Translations under genes and position numbers: made by a program
Shown: one piece after another, positions 5,102-6,126 of the stretch
Layout of the letters: each line of letters starts with the position of its first letter
How positions within the stretch are numbered: position 1 is the first letter of the stretch
The notes under the pieces: model-generated
The model's database searches: none
The model's input: the letters and a program-made list of their open reading frames with translations, nothing else
What the model was told of the DNA's origin: nothing
Assembly (NCBI GenBank): GCA_026984355.1
Contig: JALSSG010000270.1
Coordinates: 1 to 6,126 of the forward strand
DNA length: 6,126 nucleotides
Origin: Hydrogenothermaceae bacterium
GTDB lineage: Bacteria; Aquificota; Aquificia; Aquificales; Hydrogenothermaceae
Reading direction: 5' to 3'

Positions 5102-6126
5102 ATGAACAAAAAAGAAAAGTATTTAATAGCTTTAGCTGGTCTTTTTCATGATATTGGTAAGTTTTATCAGAGGGCAATAGGAGAAACCACTTCAGAAAAA
5201 GATAAAGATGAGTTTAAATATGCTCATGCTGTTTTATCTGCAAGATGGATTGAAAAACAAAAAAACATATTTGAAAAAGTAGAAGAAGGTTTAACAGCAA
5301 AACTCATAAATTGGGGAGCAAAACATCACAATCCTACTGAAGAGTTAGAAAGTAGATTAATGCAAATTGCTGACTGGTATTCTTCTGCCCACGATAGAGA
5401 AAAAATTCTAAAGGATGAACTAAATATTATGCACTCTGTTTTTGAAAGAGTTTTATTTACTAAATATAAAGAAGGATATGAAAAGAATTTTGGTTTATAT
5501 ATCCCTAACAAGTTAGAATTAAATGAAAAAAACATTTTTCCAAAAACAATTAAAGGATTTATAGATGATTTTCAAATTAAATATTTTGATGATACAGAAG
5601 AAAGAGTAGAAAAAATATTTGATGTTTCTTCAAAAAAAAATATAAACCCAAAACTTAAAGATATTTATACAAACCTATTTGAAAATTTTGAAAATGAATT
5701 TAAAAATTTATCTAAGAATTTTTCTAATTTTTTAGAAAGATTTTTCAATTTCTCCTATTATTTACTACAAAAATATACATGGTCTGTTCCAGCTTCTACT
5801 TATGACTACGAAAAACTTTCAAATCACTATCCAGACATTTCACTCTTTGACCACTCAAGAGTTTTGTCAGCTATTGCTACCTCTTTATATGATTACTCTT
5901 TGGAAAAAGGCATAACAAAACCAAAGAAAAACTCAACGCAAACTTTCGACGACGAAGAGGTATTTTTATTAATAGAAGGAGACATAGGAGGAATTCAAAA
6001 ATTCTTATTTAATATATACAAAACGAGTGAAGCTTCAGAGGCGGAATTTTCCATAGCTAAAGCATTAAGAGGTCGTTCTTTCTTTTTAGCAATGTTAACA
6101 GAAATATTTGCAAGATACATTCTTGA
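5102..6126 (+). CDS. csm1: Cas10/Csm1, large subunit of a type III-A CRISPR-Cas effector, 3'-truncated by the window end
   Basis: Cas10 scaffolds the Csm complex, which uses crRNA to bind foreign transcripts. It then cuts single-stranded DNA through its HD domain and, in most members, makes cyclic oligoadenylate through its Palm domain. The visible 341 residues remain open at the window end; Csm1 proteins are usually about 700-850 long. The HD domain opens at once: FHDIGKFYQR with His16-Asp17, then His42, His75-His76 (AKHHNP) and IADWYSS at 89-95, matching the Csm1 ADxxSS block. Next comes a low-complexity F/N/K linker (about 160-220), then the Csm1-type SVPASTYDY (228-236) and ISLFDHSRVLSAIA (246-259). 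Palm 1 begins with LIEGDIGGIQKFLF at 290-303, followed by LRGRSFFLAML at 322-332. The ADxxSS and SLFDHSR blocks favour Csm1 over Cmr2. The GGDD motif and zinc finger would be downstream. The HD residues look intact, so DNase activity is expected. Confidence 0.95.
   Translation, partial: MNKKEKYLIALAGLFHDIGKFYQRAIGETTSEKDKDEFKYAHAVLSARWIEKQKNIFEKVEEGLTAKLINWGAKHHNPTEELESRLMQIADWYSSAHDREKILKDELNIMHSVFERVLFTKYKEGYEKNFGLYIPNKLELNEKNIFPKTIKGFIDDFQIKYFDDTEERVEKIFDVSSKKNINPKLKDIYTNLFENFENEFKNLSKNFSNFLERFFNFSYYLLQKYTWSVPASTYDYEKLSNHYPDISLFDHSRVLSAIATSLYDYSLEKGITKPKKNSTQTFDDEEVFLLIEGDIGGIQKFLFNIYKTSEASEAEFSIAKALRGRSFFLAMLTEIFARYIL

Overview
The window is AT-rich DNA from what looks like a thermophilic bacterium of the phylum Aquificota, most likely a low-GC member such as the Hydrogenothermaceae. 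This assignment is inferred from protein character: the F1 beta subunit carries unusual variants (PLESTSK, GTDVGEVQERI, EELSEED, PAPASIF) and an N-terminal insertion that I associate with Aquifex-type beta subunits. No rRNA or other strict taxonomic marker is present.

Positions 1-4902 hold a compact same-strand F1Fo ATP synthase operon in the order atpF (b, cut by the window start), atpH (delta), atpA (alpha), atpG (gamma), atpD (beta). Gaps are 2, 14, 12 and 21 bases, and each gene is preceded by a Shine-Dalgarno sequence. The b and delta subunits form the peripheral stalk. Alpha and beta form the catalytic hexamer, and gamma is the rotor shaft. The usual last gene, atpC (epsilon), does not follow atpD. 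An intrinsic terminator lies 13 bases after the atpD stop, so the transcription unit ends there and epsilon must be encoded elsewhere. The Fo genes a and c are also not seen, although they could lie upstream.

Positions 4903-5101 are a 199-base non-coding gap. It holds the terminator, a cluster of short direct and inverted repeats, and a candidate promoter whose -10 region is embedded in a perfect 9+9 bp dyad.

From 5102 to the window end a second unit begins on the same strand. It is the first 341 residues of Cas10/Csm1, the signature large subunit of a type III-A CRISPR-Cas effector, with an intact N-terminal HD motif and the start of the first Palm domain. The GGDD cyclase motif, the other csm genes and any CRISPR array would lie beyond the window. 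The two units look adjacent but functionally unrelated. The most notable parts are the regulatory-looking gap and the CRISPR effector locus it introduces; nothing here demonstrates a wholly new system.
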